Assembly (NCBI GenBank): GCA_021401465.1
Contig: JADDMT010000025.1
Span: forward strand, 296,339-360,338
DNA length: 64,000 bases
Direction: 5' to 3'
DNA from: Teratosphaeria epicoccoides
Lineage: Eukaryota > Ascomycota > Dothideomycetes > Mycosphaerellales > Teratosphaeriaceae
The position numbers were made by a program, and so were the translations under genes. This document shows positions 13,501 to 23,012 of this stretch, one piece after another. The notes under the pieces were generated by a model. That model was given only the letters and a program-made list of their open reading frames with translations, made no database searches and was not told the origin of the DNA. Position 1 is the first letter of the stretch; the number at the start of each line of letters is the position of its first letter.

Positions 13501-16428
13501 TTACGAGTTGGCAAGTCGCAGCCGCCCACTCTGTCAAACAGTCTGCCAGTGTCCACCTTCGGCGCTACAACAGCGTCGATGCACGAAATGCAGCTTCATA
13601 TCTGGATGATTCTCTATGCTTTGCTAAAAGAAGCAATCTACCAGAACAGCGATTCATACCCAGATTTTGTCGAAGACAAATTTGAATTTCTGCGAAGCGT
13701 ACACCGCAACCTGGGTCTGCGAGGCATCTGTGGCGGATCGAATCGTATCTTCGTGCGCATGCTCAAGGACGAATTTGTCAACATGAGGGAGATTGAGAAC
13801 TATGACAGCGAGCAGGCGCAAGTGCTATACGATCTTTACGGCCTGAACTGTTTCCTCAACCCTGCACACGATCTCATTGAGCATCATTGCACGCATGACG
13901 CTTTCCTTGAGCGTGGCGTTGCCGTACAGGCGGTCGATCTGCTGCTGGCTCAAGCAACCAAGATCTCCGTTAAAGATCTTGTCAAACACCCATTGAAAGA
14001 TACGATCGACAAGGTACACGGTGCCGCGCCACGGAAGAGGCCTACAGAGACTATTTTACGTAATCGCGAGATCTACAGAAGCCACTTGCGTTCGCCCTTG
14101 AATCCAATGGACTTGTATGGGTGCTTGAAGGGTGAGGGCAGCAATCTAGCTACCTCACCGGTGCCAAAGGAGGATGCAATGCTAGCATCGAAGGGCTGGT
14201 ATTTTCTCATGGGCAACATTGCACTCACGAAGTACAAGTCGCAGAAGCGGACTGGACCTACGCCCACGGAGGAAGTTGACATCGCCATCGCATTCTTCAT
14301 GCAAGACTTGGAATACAGCGGAGAGAACTGGGAGACGTGGTTTCGGCTTGCCCAGGCATACGACACCAAGATAGAAGAGAGCGCTATCTGGTCGGCGGAA
14401 AAGCTGAACAATAACATGGCCGAAATTGTGGCACTACAGAAGGCTGCCATTCATTGCTATATTCTTGCGTGCGCCTTGGCCCATCGCTCCGCCAGACTTG
14501 ACTTTGAGACCCAGGACAAGCTGTTGGAGCTGTACCAGGAGTTCGGCATGAGGCTATACAGCACGTCAAGAGAGCCCTTCAGCATGTTGCCATTCGATAC
14601 TAGCGATCAGGAAAAATTCTTGAGCACGTCGCAAGGTATGGATCGGAAGAAACCATGGAAGTCGATGCGGCTTTACACAACTTGGAAGCTTGCAAGAACC
14701 GTATTTACAAGAGCTGCAAGAGGCAAATCACAGAATTGGCATCTTCAATACATGCTCGGCAAGTGTCTCTGGAAGATGCATTCTGCTTCTTCGGAGGTTC
14801 TTGGCTCTGACACGCCGCCAGCTGCAGACGAGGTCCTGGCAGCTATCACAAGGGCAATTGAGCTTTTACCGGACAAGAAGGACAGTCGCGAGAGGAAAGA
14901 GCCGACCTTGGAGCCGCACTACAAGCTTATCAGTATTGTGCACAAAATGTTCGTGCGCGGCAGCATCGACTTGGACAAGGCTATGGAAGCGTCGCGAACC
15001 ACGCCCTACGCGCGAATGGCGAGCTTCCCGCAAGGCCAGGACGAGTGGACGCCGTGCATGATTGCCATATTGAAGAATTTGCGAGCAGCTGATAAGTCCA
15101 ATTGGCATCACCGTATGATCGCTCGTGCTGCGCACATTATCTATTGCAAAGACCAATCGAACATCAATGGCTCGGTTGACCATATCGGCGCGGTCGGAGC
15201 CAGAAATGAGCTCACGCAGCAGATGTTCACCAAGACAATGGTCTTGCAGGTGTGGCGTCCCGAGTGCGAAAGGGCAGGACGACACTTCGTGTACACCTCG
15301 CGCTACACCCGCTTCTTCACAAAGATCTTGGAGCAGCTCAAGGACAGGGTCGGGCTTGAAGCTCTCGCACGGAGAGTCCGGAGAAGGCCGCATGACATGT
15401 TTGAGCATGGCCTCGTCTGGCAAGAAATATGCAATGCCTATTTGCGCTTGCTCAGGAGCCATGCGAATCTGTCCGAAGGACTCGAAACGTCAACTTTCAG
15501 CACAATCGCACACGAGGAATTCTTGCAGCGTAAAGAGCCGCTGGAGAGATGGATGCAGGCTCAAGACACCGGTACCTCGCATGTTCTGGACGTGCTGAGG
15601 GAAGTGCAAGAACTGAAGAAGATCAACCAAAGTTTGATGAAGCCTGCGTCGATTGACGATCTGATCGGCGATGCATACGCGTACCTCTTTGCCACGATTG
15701 GCAGGACCTTGTGGCAAGAGGAGCAGAGGATCAAGCAGGAGGAGGGAGCCAAGAGGCCTCCACCGGTGGCTAGCCCGCCAAGGAATCCGATGATGAGCTT
15801 GAATCATCTCATGAACGTCGACGGCGCCAGTGATGCCGCTGCTGCCAAGACGCCATCTGCCCCAGCGGCGGCGCAATCAGAGCCGGCACCTAGGAAGAAG
15901 ATCGGTGTTGGGCGCCGGGAGATTCGCATGTGCGCCGAAGCTTGCAATCAGAAAGCCAGCGCTGCCATTGCCAATAGAGCTGCGAATACGCGGGTAGAGG
16001 TTGTCATCCAGACTAGTCGCACTCCTGCAGCCGATGTCTCGGCTCAAACGAGCGCACCAGGGAGCGTGATTGACGATGCGGATGATGAGAGCGAGCTCAG
16101 TGAGCTGGAGGAGGACGAAGATATTGACGATGGAGACGATGGCGACGGCGACGCTGCGAAGACAGATGAAAATGGTTCTTCGAGGCCGGCTCCGCTGTTT
16201 CCTCACTTGGCGCAGAACTCACAAGGCTCGCGGGAAGAGTCGGGAGGGTTTGAGACGGCTGATGAGGGGTTTGCGAATGGTGATGGGGATGTGGAGATGG
16301 ATGATGCAGAGGAGGAGCAGAAGCCTGGAGGCAGAAGTGCAAGAGAGGTTGATGGCGGCCAGGCAGTCGAAGCACAGGAAGAGAATAGGGTCGAGCCCGA
16401 GATCAAGGACAGTCAGGAGGAATTGTGA
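10558..16428 (+). CDS. HIR3: Histone transcription regulator 3 homologue (HIR complex)
   Basis: Hir3/CABIN1 homologue, scaffold of the HIR complex (with Hir1, Hir2, Hpc2) that deposits H3-H4 independently of replication and represses histone genes. It is a single uninterrupted exon encoding 1956 residues from the ATG that begins MSAWHALNIESDDEDD, the usual start for the family; an upstream in-frame ATG at 10510 would add 16 residues. The first 100 residues carry the conserved EALKLYQVALKYHAEG...AYQELF helical repeat, and TPR-like repeats recur through the body. The C-terminal 150 residues are strongly acidic (runs of Asp/Glu such as ESELSELEEDEDIDDGDD), fitting histone binding. There is no sign of decay. 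Confidence 0.92.
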   Translation: MSAWHALNIESDDEDDVEVDNTKELHIEEALKLYQVALKYHAEGSGSFDKAAEAYQELFDSEIFRYPESQPELRRIELYGPLSDDDILWADGNDGAPLVATASLEGGPSTLPQILHLSHKNYAQFKMEYLTSRLGNLNVTLNQILVEAASAVDHFVRALDKDDTDLDLWRRTAAVGDILDSKRIARFCLEAVFEGDDEGLSVVMSMPGLDESLASEQLLDLIQQLNDQLAKLQAPIFAGKRKALSKMLKQRLAVYGEITAQRRALVEAAKMPGKAPQQPARIALETPKTWAEVGDAVLRQLNAENFGTGGTGPGSAIGFDLSEISKIVAEAAETEPAAISIGDTASQHEPKTLPMTVQDQFPGMDGGRPTVQPRIAPADPDMMSIIESGSEIGKIEINSPTMTLPSRKRSGEAAGLQHDGQEEGRSKSRRTRARESNADTSDNRQAILDANIRWEYEQQLKEFEAVDDWAFDTVGNLFERIGVVGFSKAKDVRQEISAKAEQSTSGEPAAYDALRVARQDILSFLRNYTDQIAVPLLQGGDNFDFVPGPIATAATSSPGKPMKSAKIIPLPNDGLVDFLHMVNSQWLLNQEVAFAWLARTLLQPGRYHPIGNTYTQFQWPEALKTMIVRTLVNFDESLFEQASSELQHCTEHIAKHPGDRLVEKEDINSWAEVFQAVFELHLDIYMLIKQPNSGVDVYTITSQGDRLGRWATLAREAMHFRNRTQGTPSLQDGLNLRFLWATTFNIAASDEISQDHIIECMNDLRAMFIKAGEPVIHLQNNAVMPELSVAALDRELSRLTTRDFFLKVTSEDLNDPTAVIESLEPLLLALEGAEADTTEADEHMDTDDEPSQHVPQISPELVRYLKSGDMSVRYLLWQRLRDAYIGIDYKPMVFVTHVRMMRMILDELKATTASNIAEVDRLSAVLKSLRILQHLVIKTLTLIQCNDNALECIDEVGLKTTVLMFGEILQLLQVFNVFEDSLRVGKSQPPTLSNSLPVSTFGATTASMHEMQLHIWMILYALLKEAIYQNSDSYPDFVEDKFEFLRSVHRNLGLRGICGGSNRIFVRMLKDEFVNMREIENYDSEQAQVLYDLYGLNCFLNPAHDLIEHHCTHDAFLERGVAVQAVDLLLAQATKISVKDLVKHPLKDTIDKVHGAAPRKRPTETILRNREIYRSHLRSPLNPMDLYGCLKGEGSNLATSPVPKEDAMLASKGWYFLMGNIALTKYKSQKRTGPTPTEEVDIAIAFFMQDLEYSGENWETWFRLAQAYDTKIEESAIWSAEKLNNNMAEIVALQKAAIHCYILACALAHRSARLDFETQDKLLELYQEFGMRLYSTSREPFSMLPFDTSDQEKFLSTSQGMDRKKPWKSMRLYTTWKLARTVFTRAARGKSQNWHLQYMLGKCLWKMHSASSEVLGSDTPPAADEVLAAITRAIELLPDKKDSRERKEPTLEPHYKLISIVHKMFVRGSIDLDKAMEASRTTPYARMASFPQGQDEWTPCMIAILKNLRAADKSNWHHRMIARAAHIIYCKDQSNINGSVDHIGAVGARNELTQQMFTKTMVLQVWRPECERAGRHFVYTSRYTRFFTKILEQLKDRVGLEALARRVRRRPHDMFEHGLVWQEICNAYLRLLRSHANLSEGLETSTFSTIAHEEFLQRKEPLERWMQAQDTGTSHVLDVLREVQELKKINQSLMKPASIDDLIGDAYAYLFATIGRTLWQEEQRIKQEEGAKRPPPVASPPRNPMMSLNHLMNVDGASDAAAAKTPSAPAAAQSEPAPRKKIGVGRREIRMCAEACNQKASAAIANRAANTRVEVVIQTSRTPAADVSAQTSAPGSVIDDADDESELSELEEDEDIDDGDDGDGDAAKTDENGSSRPAPLFPHLAQNSQGSREESGGFETADEGFANGDGDVEMDDAEEEQKPGGRSAREVDGGQAVEAQEENRVEPEIKDSQEEL

Positions 16429-16675
16429 GGGCCACTTGGGAAGAACCGTATTAGGGTCAGGATATGATATTGAGCTCATTCTAGTACGTTTGATGATAGC
16501 TTTGACTTGATCAAGCATTGTCAGACCGCCATGTTGACGATCGGTCAGCGGCAAGCACGTGAAGATTGTGGCCTCAGGCACTTGATTTTGCGGAGTTTCA
16601 GTCCACCTCCGAAAACGTTTTGATGCTTGCGCACTGAATGTCACTCATTGTAATCCATCACACATCGATCTTATC

Positions 16676-17869
16676 ATGAGTAGCACGCGAGCAGCGAAGC
16701 AGGGATTGCGCCTGGCTTCTTCAGAAGCGTCCCAGCAATATGTTTGCCGATTGTGCCGCCTTCGGGCAGCCCGTCAATTCTCCACCTCCGCTCAAACAGC
16801 AGCAGAGAAGCCGTTGTATGCCAGATGGCGCGACACCATTGTTGGCTCCAAAGAGTCAGATGCAGCGTCGAAGTCTCGAGAAGAAAACACCCAACGTCGG
16901 TTAGATGCTGCAGCAGCACGGGAGCCCGGGAAGCTGGAGAAGAAACAAGACAAATGGGGTCGGGAATACGAGGTCGCCACGCTCGTCGATCCGTCCACGA
17001 ACAGCCAGTATGTTCAGGCGCGGACTTGGGACGGGCTGGAGACCGTGGGCGGTGTCAAATGGGCGAAGGCGAGAGCGGACAGGGGTGAGCCGTACATTGG
17101 CTTCGTGCCGCAGAAAAGAGCAGATCTGAGCGACGAGCAATGGCAGACGATACTTCACCACATCACTGTGGAGGCATTAGTGCTGCAGAAGGCTGGGAGA
17201 GAAGCGGAGGAGATCTGCAATGGTCGGACCGAGGATAGCAAGAATTGGATGCACACGAAGAGCGTCACGCTGCAGCCAAGTGTTGATGGAGGCGTAACAG
17301 TGTCTTTCCCACAAGCCGAACTGGAGGAGCAGGTGTTAAAGTCAATTAGTGAGGATGATGCAGATGGCGAGCCACAGCACAGCAATGCCCTGCAGCTCGA
17401 GCTGGAAAAGGTCCTGATCCAAAGCCAGAAGGGCAGCGCCGTAGACCAAGAGGTCGTTACGGGCTGGACAGAAATTTCTCTGCAGGATCCAACTCTGAAG
17501 CTTGCTGTACGTCAGCTCAGTCAAGGATGCCTGGCTCGAATGCTAATCAAGGCATAGGTACTCAAACGCACGATGCAACTGACGGGCCAACGCCTTCCTG
17601 ACCCAGTCGTTAGCGACGCCGAGACGCTTGCCGACCTCTATAATGCATTCAAGAAGAAGCCAGAGCCGAAGAAGCTTGCCCACACGCCTCCAATGCAGAA
17701 GCTGAACACCGAGTTACCGAATGTTAGTGTTCATGCCAGGAGACAGACAATTGTGGACAGGGAGCGTAAGATTGGGAGGTGGAAGGTCATTGAAGACGAG
17801 TTGCTTGCGAGAGATCTGCCGGTATTTGGGACAAGGTATGTTGGTGCCAAGGCGAACGTGCGATCATGA
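16676..17869 (+). CDS. Mitochondrial large-subunit ribosomal protein mL50
   Basis: Probable structural protein of the mitochondrial large ribosomal subunit, Pfam Ribosomal_L50 family. Exons 16676-17506 and 17558-17869 flank a 51-nt intron (GTACGT...GCATAG with a GCTAATC branch-like site), giving 380 residues; the splice joins LKLA to VLKRTMQLTG in frame. The N-terminus (MSSTRAAKQGLRLASSEAS, then RAARQFSTSAQ) looks like a mitochondrial presequence with a processing site near FST. The motif ARTWDGLETVGG near residue 120 followed by an alpha-helical EALVLQKAGR segment is what I associate with fungal mL50. The gene is tandem with HIR3, 247 bp apart. The family assignment rests on memory of that motif, so it is less secure than HIR3. 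Confidence 0.72.
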
Positions 17870-18137
17870 ACGCGAGATGGACAGCCGTGCATGTTGGCAT
17901 GATGACGAGAGGGTCGTACAGTGTGATATTTGTCATTGTGGAGCAATTGCTTGAGTTAAAACAGGAAGAGCTCCAGTCAGACCCATCGGCACGCACACGT
18001 CGTGAGATCACTGCTCTCATGCGCGTCAGAACACCGTTGTCTCCGCTATGCACTACCATTCCAGAGCATAACATAGGAGTGAAGGATCTTCCTCGCCCGT
18101 CTCTCATCCTCCAATGACAGACATCTAGACCAGCAGA

Positions 18138-19125
18138 ATGGGCATCATCGTATCACTGGCTCTGCTGAACGCGGCAGCTGCTCGAGCAGCAGACGACAAC
18201 CAGAAACTCGCTGCACGACCTTAATCAGCTACAACGACCGAGACCGATGTCACCACTGTCGATTCTTTCATCACGATCTTTTCGACTCCTGTAGAGCCTC
18301 AAGGCCTTGAGACGTTTTGGTACACACCCACACGATTTGACTATGCGCCGCAGAGCTCGAGCACAGAGCGCAGTGCGCAAAGCGATCCTCCGGCGCTTGA
18401 TCATAATCGGCTGGTGACGGGAGGGATCAGGACGACTACTACGGCAGAGCTCAATAGGAGTGTAGTTGAGAAGGTTCTACCGAACTGTGTGCCGTATGAG
18501 GGCATGGTGGCGTGTTCGATCCTTTTGACGGATGGTGGTATCGCGGGTGCTATTTCGGGAGGCGGGCGGCGGCGGGCGGCGGAGCGTCACCGGGATGTTC
18601 TGGCCACAATTCTTGAGGCTTGGGTTGGGTGCTAGAGCTTTTGGCGACGGGAATACAGCAAGTAAAACTCCTGTCGTGGAGATTGCTGTTGCCGAGATCG
18701 TCCAGGTCGATGCAGAGGCTTGGACGTATATGACCGTCATGACTACTCCTGACCTCGAGACCACCAGCAGCAGCATATCAGCTACGAGGCGCCTGGTTGG
18801 GCTCGGCGTGTTTGCCCAGCGCAACGGGCAGACTTCTTCTTCGATTGCCGGTGCAGGCACAACTCCTACCAGTACAACATCGCCGAGCCTTTCTCGTACA
18901 GCGACGAGAAGCAGAGTGCCAAAGCTCTCGACCGCCGATGTTCCGGCGTCTTCTTCGGCTTCCGCTGGCACAAAAACAGCCCATCAGCCTTGCTGGTTTG
19001 TATTGCTTGCGACGGTGTCAATGATGGCGGCTACCATCGTCTATCGACGCATGACCGACCTTCGTGATATACCACGCGGCGGGCTGTCTTGCGTTGTTGC
19101 ATTTGATGGGTTCGGATGCTCCTAA
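18138..19125 (+). pseudogene. Broken Ser/Thr-rich surface protein with signal peptide and C-terminal membrane segment
   Basis: An ATG at 18138 opens a secretory signal-like stretch (MGIIVSLALLNAAAARAADD) that meets TAA at 18222-18224. The same frame then stays open to 18635 and reads like an extracellular protein (TTTETDVTTVDSFITIFSTP, then a Cys-containing segment NCVPYEGMVACS). In a G-rich run near 18560-18590 the likely coding frame moves by +1 to a second open frame ending at 19125, which has a Ser/Thr-rich stalk and one hydrophobic segment, CWFVLLATVSMMAATIV, before a basic tail. A nonsense mutation plus a frameshift is the simplest reading. I tested GT-AG introns to bypass the stop and found none that keep both the signal peptide and the frame. 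A sequencing error in the GC-rich run is possible. Confidence 0.45.
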
Positions 19126-19596
19126 TATCATGGACGCGCTCGAGGTCACCCGCAATGTCTGATTCCTGTTACATAGAGGGGAAGATCTTACGTCCAGATC
19201 GGCGGGCGTACCTACGTAGGTATCAGGTAGTACGATGCTCCTGAGACACGGACAATGCCGAACTCGAGTCGTGTATGACAATTTGTCACGCCACGTATTC
19301 TAACGACTCGAGCGCAAGGCAACACTACAGACTTTGTCGTCGCTGGTACAGACTTTAGCAGGCTACATACAGGTAGCACACCATGACCTCTTCGCTCCTA
19401 CCCCTCCACCCTGCTTGCCTTTGCTCTTAGATCCCATCTCCAATGTTGATTCGTCTCACGAATATCTGTAAGTGCGCCCAATACCATAGACTGGTTCATG
19501 GAAGGCATCACAAATCTTGCCCTTGATGTCCATTCCAGCCCTCGCAACCTCCCTCCTCAGAGCTTCCAAATGATGTAACAACTTTCCCAGCGGAAC
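19126..19596. other. Intergenic, no gene recognised
   Basis: About 470 bp between the surface-protein remnant and the 3' end of the small minus-strand gene. No coding frame or motif is supported. Confidence 0.5.
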
Positions 19597-20122
19597 TCAG
19601 CGCGTGCCGTACTTCATATTCCGAAGGATCTGCTCGAAGCCACTGTTCCACTCCGGTTTTACATTCCTGCCGCAACATATCTCCTCGTCGGCGCCGAAGA
19701 TAATGTTGGCCGGTGTCGTGCCCTCGACAGTAGTGACCAAGATCTCGTTCCACTTTCTCTCGGTGGATTCCTCCTTCACGACCTTTGTCCACAAGCCTTT
19801 CGCAGGCACAACACTGAAGTCAAGCGTCACGCGCGCTTGATCTAGCTGCGTGCATCATATGTTAATGTGGCCAACAGCACGCATATATCATTATCGTTCA
19901 GCTTCAGAGCTTACCGCTCTACACGTTGGGAGCACTGTAGCAGGACAACTGCTGTTCTAGAGCCCAGTGACGCAAGCTGTGGCACGTCTTTGCACACATG
20001 ACAAGTGTCTACTGGAGAATTATTCGTACCTGCGGAGCTTCCCTCTCCAATGCCATTCTTTCAACCGCCTCGCCACCGCCCACCGGCGTGCCTATTCGAC
20101 TACCTACCGTCGTGAATACCAT
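19597..20122 (-). CDS. Small three-exon protein of unknown function
   Basis: Exons 20122-20030, 19956-19915 and 19845-19597 join in frame through introns of 73 nt (GTACGA...CTCTAG) and 69 nt (GTAAGC...ACGCAG, with an ATTAAC branch-like site), giving 127 residues. The N-terminus is Gly-rich (MVFTTVGSRIGTPVGGGEAV), the middle exon carries Cys, and the C-terminal exon is the best coding evidence (KVVKEESTERKWNEILVTT). No signal peptide or membrane segment is seen, and I do not recognise the family. The gene lies only 76 bp downstream of VPS29 on the same strand, so short tandem spacing or even a longer shared transcript is possible. The middle exon is short and its acceptor is TAG, so the structure is provisional. 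Confidence 0.52.
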
Positions 20123-20198
20123 ACTGCCACCTTCTCGAGTGTCGGACAACGCCAGCGAGATTTGCCCGGTCAAGAATTGATCCGCTCGGAACGCATTC

Positions 20199-21088
20199 TC
20201 AATTGCTCGTCGCGTTCTTCCGGTAACTGACCTTCTCGACGCCGACAGTCTCCTCGCCTTTGTCATTCTTCTTGAGCTGGTACACGTACATGACCAGCAC
20301 GTCGCCTTGGACATCCATCAAGACCTAGATGGGTGAGGGTCAGTACCCGAATTCAGATCCAATCACGCATTGTCCATCAAACATACGAAGGACGGTGTAT
20401 TCTGCTCCTCTTCCTCGTCAGATCCCAACGTTTCATCCACCCACGATACAGCACCCGTAGCCGATCCTGGGTTCACAAAAAACTTTCCCTCCATCTCATA
20501 CGCCTCAAACTTACAGGTCCCGCCCCAGCACAGGACATCCACATCCATCTGCCGCGCCGCAATCAAGAGCGCGTCTGGGTCGCCGGGCGGCACTATGGAG
20601 TCTCCATGCGTGAAACCGACCCTTAGCCCGCCGTGCGTGACGACTTTGCTCAGAGCTGTGGGTATTGGGAATGCAGACTCTGATGCCGGCGCATTGGGAT
20701 TCGAGGCTGTGCTAGCGAGTGGGATATCGAAGTCGCCCTTGACAAGCTGGAGGTCAGGCGCAAGGGCACGGAGGAACTGGTGGACGGAGGGGGAGGTCAA
20801 GTTGCCTAGGCAGAGGATCTGAGCAATCTTGCCAGGTGTCAGGAGTTTCTTGAACTGTCAATTCACTATTCGTCAGTTTGCCTTATGGCCGCATCGGTTT
20901 TGAGTGCCATTCGTACTTTAGCTGGTATGTCCTACTCCGACGAGCCGTCAGCCTGGCTCTCCAACTGTCTGCAAATGGCCCTGCCTCGCCAGACTGTGAT
21001 TTCTGGGCAGGACCATTGATGGAGGTCATACTATTGCTCGGTCCGGTATGAACAGGTCGCCCAGGACCAGTATTAATCTCGATGCCAT
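20199..21088 (-). CDS. VPS29: Retromer subunit Vps29
   Basis: Metallophosphoesterase-fold subunit of the retromer cargo-recognition complex (Vps26-Vps29-Vps35), acting in endosome-to-Golgi retrieval; the fold acts as a scaffold rather than a phosphatase. Four exons: 21088-21032, 20931-20917, 20854-20387 and 20324-20199, with introns of 100, 62 and 62 nt, giving 221 residues. Exon 1 reads MASRLILVLGDLFIPDRAI; exon 2 is a 15-nt microexon encoding DIPAK; exon 3 starts FKKLLTPGKIAQILCLGNLT and holds the KGDFD, THGD and WGGTC motifs of the fold; exon 4 reads VLMDVQGDVLVMYVYQL and ends VSYRKNATSN. An insertion of about 20 residues rich in Ala, Ser and Pro after KGDFDIPLAS makes it longer than yeast or animal Vps29 cores. 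Confidence 0.93.
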
Positions 21089-21617
21089 CCTCGTGTCGAC
21101 CCTGCGATTCCGTAAAGGGCAGGCACGCACACCAAGATCGATTGGAGTACGAGGTCAAGCTTAGCTGCTGACGCGGAAGCAACGCGCAGAGAACGCGGGT
21201 AAGCCCGTGGATTACTTTTGGTGTGGAGACAGAATTGTGGTAACAGCGACAAGATTTATCCTGGCCTCAATCCAACGGGACTTTGATTCCTTGTCTCCGC
21301 GCATTTCAAGACCTCCCATCGCCGTCACTCAGATTTCTCGGTTCGTGACTGCATCATTCGCTTCCTCCTTGCGCTCTCGATAGTGCCCGTGCTAGGGGCC
21401 CGGTATCCATCACGCTGGTCAGCAACACTTCAAGTCCATATTGCACTCTTCATTCTGACCAGGCTGCATCATCTTCCATTTCTCGCATCTCGAGCCTTTT
21501 TGCTCCTGCCAGGGACACATCTGCCATTGGCCGTCATCGGCCACCATAGCGTCATCCAAGCTGGCTGCCCCGCATCTTAATCGTCTCGTCCCGCGCATAT
21601 TACATTTATTCAGACGG
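21089..21617. promoter_or_regulatory. Divergent upstream region of VPS29 and AGX1
   Basis: About 530 bp between two divergent starts, so it must contain both promoters. It is C/T-rich on the plus strand toward the aminotransferase. No specific site is claimed. Confidence 0.5.
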
Positions 21618-23012
21618 ATGCCTCCCAGGGATCGTCTGTCTCTCATTTCGAGACATTTCAGTTCTACCCCCGAACAAAACGTTCCGCTCAACACTCCATT
21701 CAGCATAGAAAGGGGTAGTGTCAAGGACGAGGACTGGGCCAGTCAGGTACGCGAGCAGCGGCGAGAATCTGGGACGCAGACAGTCAGTTTGCAGGAGGAA
21801 GGCAAGAGGGACAAGACGGTCGTGGAAGAAATCGAGCAGAAGAAGGCAAACATGTCGAGTCAGGCGCCTCACTCAGCGCTTCTGATCCCGGGCCCTATCG
21901 AGTTCGACGATGAAGTGCTGAAGGCTATGAGCCATTACTCCGAGAGCCATGTTGGACAGCCATTTGTAAACGTATTCGGCGAGACCCTTACGCAACTGCG
22001 GAAGCTCTTCCAGTCCACCGCAACAGATGCGCAACCCTTTGTAATTTCTGGTTCCGGCACATTGGGCTGGGATCAAGTAGCTGCCAACCTTGCCGAGCCT
22101 GGAGATGATGTGCTCGTCCTTCACACTGGGTACTTCGCCGACAGCTTCGCGGAGTGCCTCGAGACATACGGTGTCAAGGCTACTCAGCTTCAGGCACCAA
22201 TTGGCGACCGCCCGCAGCAGGACGAGGTGGAGAAGGCACTGAAGGAGAAAGACTACAAGCTCATCACCATCACTCACACGGATACCTCTACTGGAGTCCT
22301 GTCAGAGATTGAAGGCATCACCAAGCTCGTCAAGAAGGTTTCGCCAAATACATTGGTGATCGTTGACGGCGTCTGCTCTGTCGGCTGCGAAGAGATCAAG
22401 TTTGATGAATGGGGTATCGACTGCGTGCTCACAGCCTCGCAGAAAGCCATCGGCGCTCCTGCCGGACTGTGCATTACATTCGCATCAGGAAGGGCCATTC
22501 AGAGGTTCAGGGAAAGAAAGTCACCGCCAGGATCCTACTTCGCCAGCTGGAGGAACTGGTTGCCAATCATGCAAAACTACGAGGCGAAGAAGCCATCATA
22601 CTTCGCCACGCCAAGTCCGCAATTGATCCACGCTCTGAACACCAGCCTCACCCAGATACTAAGCCGACCCTTGTCTGAACGCTTCCAGCAGCACAAGGAG
22701 GCGAGCCAGAAGATCAAGAATGCTGTTACAGAGATGGGTCTCAAGCAGCTCGCGAGCAAACCGGAGAACCAGGCCAATGGCATGACCGCCATCTACTTGC
22801 CGGATGGTATGAAGCCTCCGGAGATCTTGCCCAGTTTGCTGAAGAAGGGTGTCATCTTTGCTGGTGGTCTGCACAAGGAGATTGCGGCGAAGTACATCAG
22901 GTTTGGACATATGGGTGTCTCGGTTACAGACCCGAAGAGAGATGATATCGACCGTGCGCTCAAGGCTCTCAAGCAGGGCCTGACGGAGGCTGGATACAAG
23001 GCGCCTGTATGA
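21618..23012 (+). CDS. AGX1: Alanine-glyoxylate aminotransferase, class V PLP enzyme
   Basis: Converts glyoxylate and alanine to glycine and pyruvate, a glycine source during growth on C2 compounds. Single exon of 464 residues. The PLP-binding lysine is K276 in TASQKAIGAPAGL, and other family motifs include the SGSGTLGW phosphate-binding loop and VDGVCSVGCEEI. The catalytic core starts at the ATG at 21852 (MSSQAPHSALLIPGPIEFDD), which is where most family members begin. The upstream 78 residues begin MPPRDRLSLISRHFSSTPEQ, which looks like a mitochondrial presequence with an R-x-F-S type cleavage site. Initiation at both ATGs would give mitochondrial and cytosolic forms of 464 and 386 residues. 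The C-terminus KAPV is not a PTS1 peroxisomal signal. Confidence 0.93.
   Translation: MPPRDRLSLISRHFSSTPEQNVPLNTPFSIERGSVKDEDWASQVREQRRESGTQTVSLQEEGKRDKTVVEEIEQKKANMSSQAPHSALLIPGPIEFDDEVLKAMSHYSESHVGQPFVNVFGETLTQLRKLFQSTATDAQPFVISGSGTLGWDQVAANLAEPGDDVLVLHTGYFADSFAECLETYGVKATQLQAPIGDRPQQDEVEKALKEKDYKLITITHTDTSTGVLSEIEGITKLVKKVSPNTLVIVDGVCSVGCEEIKFDEWGIDCVLTASQKAIGAPAGLCITFASGRAIQRFRERKSPPGSYFASWRNWLPIMQNYEAKKPSYFATPSPQLIHALNTSLTQILSRPLSERFQQHKEASQKIKNAVTEMGLKQLASKPENQANGMTAIYLPDGMKPPEILPSLLKKGVIFAGGLHKEIAAKYIRFGHMGVSVTDPKRDDIDRALKALKQGLTEAGYKAPV

Noticed and set aside
10649..16406. Many long open frames on both strands inside HIR3
   Set aside because: They are shadows of one strongly conserved 1,956-residue gene and show no motifs.
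18150..18228. Intron (GTATCA...AATCAG) that would remove the TAA in the surface-protein remnant
   Set aside because: It breaks the reading frame and deletes the signal peptide.
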